From assembly GCA_048497495.1 (NCBI GenBank), contig JAFHCF010000216.1:1-25007 (forward strand): DNA of 25,007 nt, read 5' to 3'. Every line of letters begins with the position of its first letter. The stretch's first letter is position 1. Positions 1 through 7,353 of this stretch are shown piece after piece. The position numbers and the translations under genes are program-made. Source of the stretch: JAFHCF01 sp048497495 (lineage in GTDB: Bacteria; Pseudomonadota; Alphaproteobacteria; Rhizobiales; Ancalomicrobiaceae). A model generated the notes under the pieces. That model searched no databases. It worked only from the letters and a program-made list of their open reading frames with translations, and had not been told where the DNA came from.

Positions 1-333
1 CACCCGGACTCCGGCTCCGGCGACGAGATCGAGCACGTCGCGCGGTCCGGCCCCGGTCACGGCGATCACCATCGTCGGGGTCAGCGACAGGAGCCCCTCG
101 GCCGACAGCCGGCGGAAGTAGCCGACGTCGGGGCGGGTCGCCAGCGCTTCCACCGGGTGCCGGCTGGTGGTGTCGACGCCGACCACCTCGGCCGAGGCCC
201 CGAGATCCCACAGGATCTCGGTGACGGCGGCACCGGCGGCGACGATGCGCTCCCCGGCCCGAGAGGGGTCCGCCGCCGTCCACGACAAGACGGCCACGGC
301 GAGCGCGACCAAACGACGATGCGATCCGTTCAC
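1..333 (-). CDS. hmuT: Heme ABC transporter periplasmic heme-binding protein HmuT (3' part missing)
   Basis: Periplasmic protein that takes heme from the outer-membrane receptor and hands it to the HmuUV importer. Reading leftward from a GTG at 333, with a GAGGAGA ribosome site just upstream, the frame stays open to the window edge (111 codons seen; the family is about 270-300). Residues 1-26 form a signal peptide (basic start, hydrophobic LVALAVAVL, then a cleavage-like SRA). The mature part opens with RIVAAGAAVTEILWDLG, the usual start of cluster-A binding proteins of the ShuT/HmuT type. DVGYFRRLSAEGLLSL follows; its Tyr72 sits where HmuT/ShuT proteins have the heme-iron ligand. It starts 10 bp after the hmuV stop, so it is the last visible gene of the hemP-hmuU-hmuV-hmuT operon. 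Rhizobial operons usually put hmuT before hmuU. The C-terminal lobe lies outside the window. Confidence 0.9.
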   Translation of the reverse strand, partial: MNGSHRRLVALAVAVLSWTAADPSRAGERIVAAGAAVTEILWDLGASAEVVGVDTTSRHPVEALATRPDVGYFRRLSAEGLLSLTPTMVIAVTGAGPRDVLDLVAGAGVRV

Positions 334-343
334 GGCGATCTCC

Positions 344-1207
344 TCATGACGACGGCCCGGGTGCCCGCATCGCGAGGACCCGCCAGTTTCGAGGGGTGAC
401 GAGGGGAATGGCGGCGCGCCCGTCCGCGTCGCTCACCGCCGCGTCGAGGCGGCGCCTGCCGAGGCCGAAGACGCGCGCCAGAACCGCGTCGGTGACGACC
501 TCCCGCGGTGTCCCCTGCGCCGCGATTCGGCCGGCCTGCATGACGACGATCGTGTCGGCGAAGGCGGTCGCCAGATTGAGATCGTGCAGGATCGCCATCA
601 CCGCGACACCGTCGTCGGCCACCGCGCGGGCACTCTCCATCAGGGCGATCTGATGGGAGAGATCGAGACTGGCGACCGGCTCGTCGAGCAACAGGGCGCG
701 GGGTTCGCCCGACGCGCGCCCGGCTTCGAGCTGCGCCAGAGCTCGGGCGAAGAGGACGCGTTGCCTTTCGCCGCCCGACAGCGTCAGGACGTCGCGGGCG
801 GCGAGATGACCGACGTCGGCGGTCTCCAGCGCGCGCGCCACCGCGGCGACGCGCGATGCCGGGGAGCGCCGACCGACACCGTCGAAGCCGAGGCCGACCA
901 CTTCGGCGACCGGGAAGGAGAAGCCGATCTCGGTCGACTGGCTCATCACGGCGCGGATGGCGGCGAGACGCCAGACCGGCAGGTCGTGGACGTCGACGCC
1001 GTTCCAGACGACGCGGCCGGTCCGGGCGCGGGTTTCGCCCGAGGCGAGACGCAGCAGGCTGGTCTTGCCGGCGCCGTTGGGGCCGACCACCACCACGAGA
1101 TGCCCGGCCGACAACGTCAGCGACACGTCGTCGACGATGTCGCGCGCGCCGATCCGGTGGCCGACGCGCTCGAGGCGGAGAACGGGATCCGGGAAGCAGC
1201 CGGTCAT
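344..1207 (-). CDS. hmuV: Heme ABC transporter ATP-binding protein HmuV
   Basis: ATPase that powers heme import through HmuU at the inner membrane. The 287-residue protein has all ABC motifs: Walker A GPNGAGKT (residues 42-49), signature LSGGERQR, Walker B LLLDEPVASLD and the H-loop HDLN. The start ATG at 1207 is chosen because it overlaps the hmuU stop as ATGA and gives the family's usual length and N-terminus; the frame stays open further upstream, but only through hmuU in a shadow frame. The motif set and the neighbours (FecCD permease upstream, HmuT downstream, heme receptor across the divergent promoter) favour heme over siderophore or cobalamin import, although the ATPases of these systems are hard to tell apart alone. 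Confidence 0.95.
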   Translation of the reverse strand: MTGCFPDPVLRLERVGHRIGARDIVDDVSLTLSAGHLVVVVGPNGAGKTSLLRLASGETRARTGRVVWNGVDVHDLPVWRLAAIRAVMSQSTEIGFSFPVAEVVGLGFDGVGRRSPASRVAAVARALETADVGHLAARDVLTLSGGERQRVLFARALAQLEAGRASGEPRALLLDEPVASLDLSHQIALMESARAVADDGVAVMAILHDLNLATAFADTIVVMQAGRIAAQGTPREVVTDAVLARVFGLGRRRLDAAVSDADGRAAIPLVTPRNWRVLAMRAPGPSS

Positions 1208-2334
1208 GACGATCCTCCGCGACGGCGCAGCACCAGATGGAGAAACACCGGCGCGCCGACCAGGGCGGTGAGGATGCCGATCGGCAGTTCGGCCGGCGCC
1301 ACCACGGTGCGCGCCGCGATGTCGGCGCCGAGGGTGAGACAGGCGCCGGCCAGGGCCGAGGCCGGCAGCAGGGCGCGGTGCGACGGCCCCAGCGCCAGAC
1401 GCACCACGTGCGGCACCACCATGCCGACGAATCCGACGATGCCGACGGCGGCGACGGCGGCGCCCACCCCGGACGCGGTGGCGACGATGGCGATCCATTT
1501 CGTCCGCTCGACGCGGATGCCCATGTGATGAGCCTCGGCCTCACCGAAGGCGAGGGCGTCGAAGGCGCGGCCGAGACGGGACGCGACGATCACCGGGGCG
1601 AGGAGGAGCGGCGTGGCGATCATCACCTTGCTCCAACCGACACCGCCGAAGGAACCGAGCGTCCAGAAGGTGAGATCGCGCAGTTGTCGATCGTCGGCGA
1701 CGTAGACGAGAAGGCCGAGGGCGGCGTTGGCGAGGGCGGCGAAGGCGAGACCGGCGAGGAGGATGGCGCCGGTGTCGGTGCGGCCGGCCCGCCGGCCGAC
1801 CATCGTCAGGGCCAGTGTCGCGACGACGGCGCCACAGAAGGCGGCGATCGGCAGGGCGCCGAAGGGCACGCCGCCGGGGAACCATCGATCGCCGAGGACG
1901 ATGACGGCCGCCGCGGCGAGCGCCGCGCCGGAGGAGACGCCGAGGATGCCGGGATCGGCGAGCGGATTGCGGAAGAGGCCCTGCATCAGCACCCCCGAGA
2001 CCGCCAGACTGGCGCCGATCAGCGCCGCCGCCAGGGTACGGGGCAGCCGAATGGAGAAGACCACGAGGGAATCGCGGTCGCTCGGCGACGCCCCGAACTC
2101 GAGCAGCACGGCGAGGAGCCTCGAAAGCGAGATACCGTGCGCGCCCACCGCGATCGACAGCAGCGCCGCGCCGACGAGGCCGGCGCCGAGGAGGGCGAAG
2201 ACCCAGGTCAGGCGACGCCGCCGTCGATGCGCCATCGTCGCGAGATCCCGGGCCAGCGAGGCCCCCGGACCTCCGGCGCTCCGGCTCGCGATCCGGCGAG
2301 ACGCGAGGTCCAGGTTCCCCATGGGATGCCTCAC
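1204..2334 (-). CDS. hmuU: Heme ABC transporter permease HmuU (FecCD family)
   Basis: Inner-membrane permease that forms the heme channel with HmuV. The 376-residue frame carries many hydrophobic segments typical of the FecCD/BtuC fold. It also has family signatures such as LPRTLAAALIGASLAVSGVL, MQGLFRNPLADPGILGVSSG and GFVGMVVPHVVRLALGPSHR. Start: a GTG at 2334 overlaps the hemP stop as GTGA, which suggests translational coupling. An ATG at 2322 has a better-looking AGTGAGG ribosome site and is a good alternative (372 residues). The first 40 or so residues are polar and basic and precede the first membrane segment, so even a later start is possible. Its stop overlaps the hmuV start. Confidence 0.93.
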   Translation of the reverse strand: MRHPMGNLDLASRRIASRSAGGPGASLARDLATMAHRRRRRLTWVFALLGAGLVGAALLSIAVGAHGISLSRLLAVLLEFGASPSDRDSLVVFSIRLPRTLAAALIGASLAVSGVLMQGLFRNPLADPGILGVSSGAALAAAAVIVLGDRWFPGGVPFGALPIAAFCGAVVATLALTMVGRRAGRTDTGAILLAGLAFAALANAALGLLVYVADDRQLRDLTFWTLGSFGGVGWSKVMIATPLLLAPVIVASRLGRAFDALAFGEAEAHHMGIRVERTKWIAIVATASGVGAAVAAVGIVGFVGMVVPHVVRLALGPSHRALLPASALAGACLTLGADIAARTVVAPAELPIGILTALVGAPVFLHLVLRRRGGSS

Positions 2335-2540
2335 TTGGTCAGGATGAGCTTGCGGTTCGAAGTGATGCGCAGACGGTAGATACTGCCGTCGTGCATTATT
2401 TCCGCTTCACCCCCACCCTTCGTCAGGTCTTCGATGCGCCATCTTGGAATTGTTCCAGCCGAACCGGGGGCTTTCGAGGCAATAGGAACGCCGTCCATCC
2501 CACTCATATCGATCAACACCTCTCGAACACGACGCATCAT
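2331..2540 (-). CDS. hemP: Hemin uptake protein HemP/HmuP
   Basis: Small protein of the HemP/HmuP family. In rhizobia and Burkholderia, HmuP is needed for heme uptake and acts as a co-activator of the heme receptor gene together with Irr; that role is family knowledge, not shown here. The frame has 69 codons and ends in YRLRITSNRKLILTK, the family hallmark, preceded by a basic-acidic linker. Start: ATG at 2540 gives 69 residues with a weak ribosome site. Internal ATGs at 2507 (with GAGAGGTG upstream) or 2498 would give 58 or 55 residues, closer to the family length. It is first in the leftward operon, and its stop overlaps the hmuU GTG. Its position opposite hmuR fits the proposed regulatory role. 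Confidence 0.92.
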   Translation of the reverse strand: MMRRVREVLIDMSGMDGVPIASKAPGSAGTIPRWRIEDLTKGGGEAEIMHDGSIYRLRITSNRKLILTK

Positions 2541-2616
2541 CGGTCGATTTCTCGAATCTCCGAGTGGCCGGCATTTATTGGAATGATTCTCGACAAGACG
2601 AGTGCTGGCGAGACCG

Positions 2617-2645
2617 TTGACTCCCTTTAGGCAGTCTCCTAGGCT
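2617..2645 (+). promoter_or_regulatory. Candidate promoter for the hmuR-tonB-hmuQ-hutX operon
   Basis: TTGACT (2617-2622), a 17-bp spacer, then TAGGCT (2640-2645), about 100 bp before the hmuR start. The -35 is close to consensus and the -10 is moderate. It shares almost all its bases with the leftward promoter candidate. Inferred from sequence only. Confidence 0.45.
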
Positions 2646-2652
2646 TAGTCAA
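2624..2652 (-). promoter_or_regulatory. Candidate promoter for the hemP-hmuUVT operon
   Basis: Read on the minus strand: TTGACT (2652-2647), a 17-bp spacer, then TAAAGG (2629-2624), about 85 bp before the hemP ATG. The -35 hexamers of the two opposed promoters form the arms of an outer inverted repeat. The -10 is a weak match, so this is a proposal. Confidence 0.4.
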
Positions 2653-2654
2653 TA

Positions 2655-2671
2655 TTGCGAGGCATTTGCAA
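2655..2671. promoter_or_regulatory. Possible iron-responsive operator (Fur/Mur-like half-site)
   Basis: TTGC, 9 bp, GCAA, with the right half CATTTGCAA resembling half of the alphaproteobacterial Fur/Mur-type TGCAAAT-ATTTGCA palindrome. It lies where transcription from the rightward promoter would begin. The left half matches poorly. No clear Irr (ICE) or RirA (TGA-N9-TCA) box was found by eye. Confidence 0.2.
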
Positions 2672-2746
2672 CTAGCCTCTCTCAGCCAGCCAGGAGCGCC
2701 GCTCCCCCGCCAGCCGACCCGAAACGACGAACTGGGGACTGGTGAC

Positions 2747-4927
2747 ATGGGCTTGGGGATTGGGAATCGCGCGGCGACGGCGACGTCGCTGCTGGTATTG
2801 GTCATGGCCGCCGGGGCGGGGGCGCCGGCCTGGGCGCAGGCGACGGCGAAGCCGCCCGCCGCCACCGAACTCGACGAGATCACGGTGTCGGCCGAGCGCC
2901 GCCCGACCAGCGTCAAGGACGCCTCCGCCACCGTGTCGGTGAAGTCGGGCACGGCGCTGGAGCAGAAGTCGGTGACCCGGCCGGCCGATCTGGTCGCCGA
3001 CGAGCCCGGCGTGTCGGTCGGCAACCAGCCGGCGCGCGCCGGCGCCGGCAACTTCACCATCCGCGGCATCGGCGACAACCGCGTGCTGCTGCTCGAGGAT
3101 GGCGTGCGCGTGCCCGACTATCCGGTGACCCAGAAGGGACCGGGCCTCTACACCCGCGACGTCGTCGACTACGAGAACCTGAAGCAGGTCGAGATCGTGC
3201 GCGGCCCGGCCTCCGCCCTGCACGGCTCCGACGCGCTCGGCGGTGTCGTCTCCTTCGTCACCAAGGACCCGGAGGACTTCCTGAAGCTCACCGGCAAGGA
3301 CTGGTATCTCGGCCTCAAGGCGGCCTACGACAGTGCCGACGAGAGCATCGCGGAAACCACCACCGTGGCCGGACGGAAGGGGCCGTGGTCGGCGATGGTG
3401 TCCTACACCCGCCGCGACGGCGAGGAACTGCAGTCGACCTCGGCCGTGGCGGTCAATCCGCAGATCCGCCAGCGCAACGACATCCTCGCCAAGCTGATCT
3501 ACGAGACGCCCGATGCCGGCCGCATCCGCTTCACCTTCGAGCTCTTCGACAAGGCCGAACACACCAGGTTGCTCAGCGACCTGTCGTCCACCGTGCTGTC
3601 CTCCAAGGCCGACGACGTCACCCGGCGCGCCCGGGCGAGCGTCGACTGGACCCGGACGATCGATGCCTCCTTCGCCGACGAATTCGCCGCCAAACTCTAT
3701 TGGACCGGCCTCGAGCGCACCGAGGAGAATCCCCAGATCCGCTTGAACGGCGCCGGCCTGGCGACCCGCCGCCACACCACCAACGACTACGAGCAGTCGA
3801 TCGTCGGCGGCGATCTCCAGTTCTCCGCGAAGCGCGACTGGTGGGGTCTCACCCACGACCTCAACTACGGCATCTCGGGCAGCCACACCTCGACCAGCCG
3901 CCTGCGCGATCGTTGGGAGGTCGATCCCGTCACCGGCCTGATCACCCGCATCGTCGGTGGCGACACCTATCCCAACAAGCTCTTCCCCGACACCGGCACC
4001 ACCCAACTCGCCGCCTTCGTGCAAGACACCGTGCGTTTCGGCGCGCTGCGCGTGACGCCGGCGGTGCGGCTCGACTTCTACCACCTGGAGCCCCATGCCG
4101 ACGCCCTGCTCGCCGCGTCGTCGGCCGCCGATGTCCACGCCCAGACCCATGTGGCGGTCTCGCCCAAGCTCGGCCTGAGCTACGACGTCGACGAGACCTT
4201 CCGTCTGGTGGCGCAATATGCCCGCGGCTTCCGCGCCCCGCCCTACGACAACGCCAATTTCGCCTATTCCAACCCGGCCTACGGCTACGAGATCCTGCCC
4301 AACGGCGATCTGAAGCCGGAGACCAGCGACGGGTTCGAGGCGGGGGTGCGCGCCGGCTTCGCCGACGGCTCCAGCCTGCAGGTGACCGGCTTCTACAATC
4401 TCTATTCGGACTTCATCGACACCAAGCTCGTCGGCTTCTCCAAGACCGGCCTGATGCAGTTCCAGTACGTCAACCTGTCGCGCGCGGTGATCTGGGGCGC
4501 CGAGGCCAAGGGCGAATGGCGGGTGAATCCGAAGTGGACGGTGAAGGGGGCTATCGCCTATGCCGAGGGCGAGGACAGCGATACCCACGCGGCGCTGAAC
4601 TCCGTCGACCCGCTGACCGGGATGCTCGCCGTCGAATGGCGCGCCACCGACGAATGGCGACTGGAAACCCGGATGAGGGGCGCCGCCAAGAAGACCCGGG
4701 TGTCCGATCCGACCGTGTTCACGCCCTCCGGCTGGGTGACCCTCGACGCCTTCGCCACCTATGAGGTGAAGCCGCGCTTCACCCTCAACGCCGGCGTCTA
4801 CAACATCCTCGACCGGAGCTACTTCACGGCGCAGGACGTCGCCGGCCTCCTCGCCTCCAACTCGTTGCTCGAGACCTATCGAGCGACCGGCAGGACCTTC
4901 GCCCTCAACGCGACGGTGAGGTTCTGA
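2747..4927 (+). CDS. hmuR: TonB-dependent heme/hemoglobin receptor HmuR
   Basis: Outer-membrane beta-barrel that takes up heme with energy from TonB. From ATG 2747 the protein has 726 residues. Residues 1-30 are a signal peptide ending in APAWA, and a TonB box DEITVSAE lies at 43-50. The plug follows (EPGVSVGNQPARAGAGNFTIRG, VEIVRGPASALHGSDALGG), then a long barrel. FRAP at 495-498 followed by NPAY at 509-512 corresponds to the FRAP/NPxL region of bacterial heme receptors, which supports heme rather than a siderophore. The protein ends in VRF; the terminal Phe is the usual barrel-assembly signal. The frame extends upstream to a TTG at 2666, but the signal peptide fixes the start at 2747. tonB starts 2 bp after the stop. 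Confidence 0.94.
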   Translation: MGLGIGNRAATATSLLVLVMAAGAGAPAWAQATAKPPAATELDEITVSAERRPTSVKDASATVSVKSGTALEQKSVTRPADLVADEPGVSVGNQPARAGAGNFTIRGIGDNRVLLLEDGVRVPDYPVTQKGPGLYTRDVVDYENLKQVEIVRGPASALHGSDALGGVVSFVTKDPEDFLKLTGKDWYLGLKAAYDSADESIAETTTVAGRKGPWSAMVSYTRRDGEELQSTSAVAVNPQIRQRNDILAKLIYETPDAGRIRFTFELFDKAEHTRLLSDLSSTVLSSKADDVTRRARASVDWTRTIDASFADEFAAKLYWTGLERTEENPQIRLNGAGLATRRHTTNDYEQSIVGGDLQFSAKRDWWGLTHDLNYGISGSHTSTSRLRDRWEVDPVTGLITRIVGGDTYPNKLFPDTGTTQLAAFVQDTVRFGALRVTPAVRLDFYHLEPHADALLAASSAADVHAQTHVAVSPKLGLSYDVDETFRLVAQYARGFRAPPYDNANFAYSNPAYGYEILPNGDLKPETSDGFEAGVRAGFADGSSLQVTGFYNLYSDFIDTKLVGFSKTGLMQFQYVNLSRAVIWGAEAKGEWRVNPKWTVKGAIAYAEGEDSDTHAALNSVDPLTGMLAVEWRATDEWRLETRMRGAAKKTRVSDPTVFTPSGWVTLDAFATYEVKPRFTLNAGVYNILDRSYFTAQDVAGLLASNSLLETYRATGRTFALNATVRF

Positions 4928-4929
4928 CC

Positions 4930-6177
4930 ATGGCCGAGCCCGCGCTGCGGACCGGATCTCCCCCTCACGTCGCCCACGCGCGGCGGCGGGAGAATGCCGG
5001 CGAGCGCGCGCGGTTCGATCGACCCGCGTTCGGCCGCGCCGACTGGAGCCTCGCTCCGCCGTCGCGCGCCGAACCGCCGAATGCCGCCATCCCCTGGCCG
5101 GTCCCGCCCTCCCGGGGGCATGGCGAGACGTTCCCCTCGGTCGCGCCCCCGAGGGTCGAGCCGGTCGTCGTGGTGCTCCCTCGCATCACGGCGACCGATC
5201 TCCACGCCGAGGCCGCGCCGCCGGTCGCGCCCGTCGATCCCTTCCGCGACGCCGTCCCGCCGCGCCGCCGCTCGACCGACCGGTCGCTCTCCGGCGTGGC
5301 GATCGCGGTGGTGTTGCATCTGGCGGGCATGGCCGGCCTGCTGGCGATGCCGCGATCCGAGCCGCCGGGCGGCGGCGGCGCGATCGAGACGGTGGAACTG
5401 GTGATGTTCGACACACCTTCGACCGTCGATCAGGTGGCGGGCGGACCGACCGCTCCGGTCGCCGTCGCCGAGCCCGATCCCGACCCCACGCCGACGCCCG
5501 CCGAGCCGCCGCCGCCGTCGGAACCGGAAGCCGTCGTGGCGGAGGCGGAACCGCCCCCTCCGCCGCCGCCCGTGGCCGAGCCCGAACCGGCGATCGCGCC
5601 GGCCGTCTCCGAGACCCCGCTGCCGATCCTGGTGACGCGGCAGGCCGAGGATCGGGTCGCCGCCGCGCCGACGCCACCTCTCGACCCGCCCCCGCCCGCC
5701 GCCCCGAAGCCGAAGCCCGAGGCTCGACCCGTCGAGCGGGCGAGGAAACCGGCGCCGAAGCCGACCAGACCGGCGAAGGCCGAGGCGCCGGCGAAGAAGA
5801 TCCCCGCCGCGACCGCGGCCGCGCCCGGCGACGCCGCGCGAACCCGGACCTCGGGCGCCCGCGGCGCCGGGCCGCAGGCCGCCGCCGGCTCCGGCACGGT
5901 CGCCGACTGGCGCTCGACCGTGCTCGCGGCGCTCGCCCGCGCCAAGCGCTATCCGGTCGACGCCCATGATCGCGGCGTGGTCGGGCGGGCGGTCATCCGC
6001 TTCACCGTGACCCGGGACGGCACCGTCACCGCGGTCTCGCTCGTCACCTCGTCGGGAGCCGCCGTCCTCGACGCCGCGACGCTCGCCATGCCGCGCCGCG
6101 CCGCCTTCCCACCGATGCCGGTCGGCGGCCCGGCGACGCAGACCTTCACCGCGGGCGTTCGCTACGACCTGCATTGA
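4930..6177 (+). CDS. tonB: TonB energy transducer with a long N-terminal extension
   Basis: Couples the inner-membrane proton gradient to the heme receptor. The 415-residue protein has a proline- and arginine-rich N-terminal part (1-120) and one membrane segment (about 121-140, GVAIAVVLHLAGMAGLLAM). His130 in that segment matches the essential TonB transmembrane His. A long Pro/Glu/Lys periplasmic spacer (145-320) and a C-terminal TonB domain follow (ADWRSTVLAALARAKRYP, then VIRFTVTRDGTV). E. coli TonB starts its membrane helix near residue 12, so about 110 extra cytoplasmic residues are unusual. No other in-frame ATG precedes the membrane segment. The ATG lies 2 bp after the hmuR stop, with GTGAGG as ribosome site. 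No exbB/exbD is visible, so the motor partners must come from elsewhere. Confidence 0.9.
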   Translation: MAEPALRTGSPPHVAHARRRENAGERARFDRPAFGRADWSLAPPSRAEPPNAAIPWPVPPSRGHGETFPSVAPPRVEPVVVVLPRITATDLHAEAAPPVAPVDPFRDAVPPRRRSTDRSLSGVAIAVVLHLAGMAGLLAMPRSEPPGGGGAIETVELVMFDTPSTVDQVAGGPTAPVAVAEPDPDPTPTPAEPPPPSEPEAVVAEAEPPPPPPPVAEPEPAIAPAVSETPLPILVTRQAEDRVAAAPTPPLDPPPPAAPKPKPEARPVERARKPAPKPTRPAKAEAPAKKIPAATAAAPGDAARTRTSGARGAGPQAAAGSGTVADWRSTVLAALARAKRYPVDAHDRGVVGRAVIRFTVTRDGTVTAVSLVTSSGAAVLDAATLAMPRRAAFPPMPVGGPATQTFTAGVRYDLH

Positions 6178-6210
6178 GTTCCGAAGACCGAAACACAGGA
6201 GATCACAACG

Positions 6211-6561
6211 ATGTTCATCGCCATGAATCGCTTCAAGGTGGCGCTCGGGCGCGAGGCGGAATTCGAGGACATGTGGGCGAAGCGCGAGAGCCATCTGCCC
6301 AAGCGGCCGGGCTTCGTCACTTTCCACCTCCTGCGCGGCCCCACCCGCGAGGATCACACGCTGTTCTCGTCGCACACCACCTGGGCCGACCGGCGCCATT
6401 TCGAGGACTGGACGGTCTCGGAGGAATTCGCGCTGGCGCACCGCAATGCCCACCGTTCCGCCGGCTTCATGGTCGGCCCGGCCGAGTTCGAGGGCTTCGA
6501 CGTGTCCCTGAGCATCGACGCGCCGCCGGCGGTCGAACGCGGCGAAGGAGAAGCCGCATGA
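6211..6561 (+). CDS. hmuQ: IsdG/HmuQ-type heme-degrading monooxygenase
   Basis: Small ferredoxin-like (ABM-fold) enzyme that opens imported heme in the cytoplasm and frees iron. The 116-residue sequence has the catalytic triad of IsdG-type enzymes at nearly identical numbers: Asn6 (MFIAMNRF), Trp67 (HFEDWTVS) and His77 (FALAHRNAH); IsdG uses Asn7, Trp67 and His77. Rhizobial relatives are called HmuQ or HmuD. The start has ACAGGAGATCACAACG upstream, a good ribosome site, 33 bp after tonB. The stop overlaps the hutX start (ATGA), so the two are translated together. Family assignment is strong; the exact product (staphylobilin or biliverdin type) cannot be told from sequence. Confidence 0.92.
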   Translation: MFIAMNRFKVALGREAEFEDMWAKRESHLPKRPGFVTFHLLRGPTREDHTLFSSHTTWADRRHFEDWTVSEEFALAHRNAHRSAGFMVGPAEFEGFDVSLSIDAPPAVERGEGEAA

Positions 6562-7097
6562 GCGCCAGGACCGGCGATCCTCGGGCGGCGCTCGGCGCCG
6601 CCCTGGTCGATCTCCATGCCAAGCCCGACGGGGTCTTGGAGGCCGTCGCCGACGAGCATGGCCTGACGATGCGCGACGTGCTCGGTCTCTTGCCCGATTC
6701 CCAGGCGAGCCTCGTCCCCGGATCGGCCTTCGAGGACATCTGGGGGGCGTTGACCGGCTGGGGCGAGGTGCTCTTCCTCCTCCATGGCCAAAACGGCGTC
6801 TTCGAGATCCGCACCGCCCTGCCGCCGGGCACCCGAGGCCGGGGCTATTTCAACATCCACGGCGACACCCCACTCGGCGGACACTTGCGAGCCGACCGTT
6901 GCGCCGAGATCTGGTTCGTCGACCGACTGTTCTTCGGCAAGCGCTCCTGCTCGCTCCAGTTCCTCGACCACGACGGCGACGTGATGTTCAAGGTCTTCGT
7001 CGTCCGCGATGCGGCACGAAAACTCGACGGGCATCAACTGGTGCTCTTCGAGGATCTCCGTGCCGGATGGATCCGGCCGCGGGAGGTCGTCTCATGA
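6558..7097 (+). CDS. hutX: Heme utilization cytosolic carrier protein HutX
   Basis: Cytoplasmic heme carrier of the HutX/HuvX/HugX family, which in Vibrio passes heme to the degrading enzyme HutZ. The 179-residue protein begins with a helical part (VLEAVADEHGLTMRDVLGLLP) and continues with the single-domain HemS-like fold (WGALTGWGEVLFLLHGQNGVFEIRTALPPG, GYFNIHGDTPLGGHL, IWFVDRLFFGKRSCSLQFLDHDGDVMFKVFV). The ATG overlaps the hmuQ stop, so carrier and oxygenase are made together. It takes the place of the larger HmuS usually found in rhizobial hmu operons, which is absent here. Its stop overlaps the ATG of a nine-codon frame. Confidence 0.92.
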   Translation: MSARTGDPRAALGAALVDLHAKPDGVLEAVADEHGLTMRDVLGLLPDSQASLVPGSAFEDIWGALTGWGEVLFLLHGQNGVFEIRTALPPGTRGRGYFNIHGDTPLGGHLRADRCAEIWFVDRLFFGKRSCSLQFLDHDGDVMFKVFVVRDAARKLDGHQLVLFEDLRAGWIRPREVVS

Positions 7098-7123
7098 TCG
7101 ACATCGCGCGTCGTCCGCGGTGA
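7094..7123 (+). pseudogene. Nine-codon frame overlapping hutX; probable stump of a lost operon gene
   Basis: ATG at 7094 overlaps the hutX stop as ATGA, the same arrangement that links hmuQ to hutX, but the frame stops after nine codons (MIDIARRPR). This looks like the start of a further operon gene whose body was lost. It could also be a chance overlap. Confidence 0.3.
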
Positions 7124-7353
7124 ACTGCGGACGGGGAGCCTTCGACGACCCGACCTCGAGGACGATCGAGCCCGTCACCTCGGGGTCGGCGAAATCCGCA
7201 CGAACCGCCGGCAGCGGCATCCGCGACGCCGGGTCGATGCCGTGCTCGACCCGGCGCCGCCGGCGAACAGGCGATCACGATCGTCGGGAGGAGCGCCGGC
7301 AATCGCCGCTCGAGCCGATTTGATCCGACATTGCCCAGAGGACGTCATGAAAA
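7124..7353. other. Non-coding junction with degraded coding-like sequence
   Basis: No intact gene. On the minus strand between about 7285 and 7110 a frame closed at both ends reads like the tail of a protein (MPLPAVRADFADPEVTGS, then IVLEVGSSKAPRPQFTADD). A second frame just upstream reads like a lipoprotein leader (LPALLPTIVIACS). They are in different frames, so at most this is a frameshifted small gene. It marks the border between the heme locus and the accessory region. Confidence 0.3.

Noticed and set aside
2666..2746. Upstream TTG start for hmuR
   Set aside because: The signal peptide begins at ATG 2747; the upstream 27 residues are polar and overlap the promoter region.
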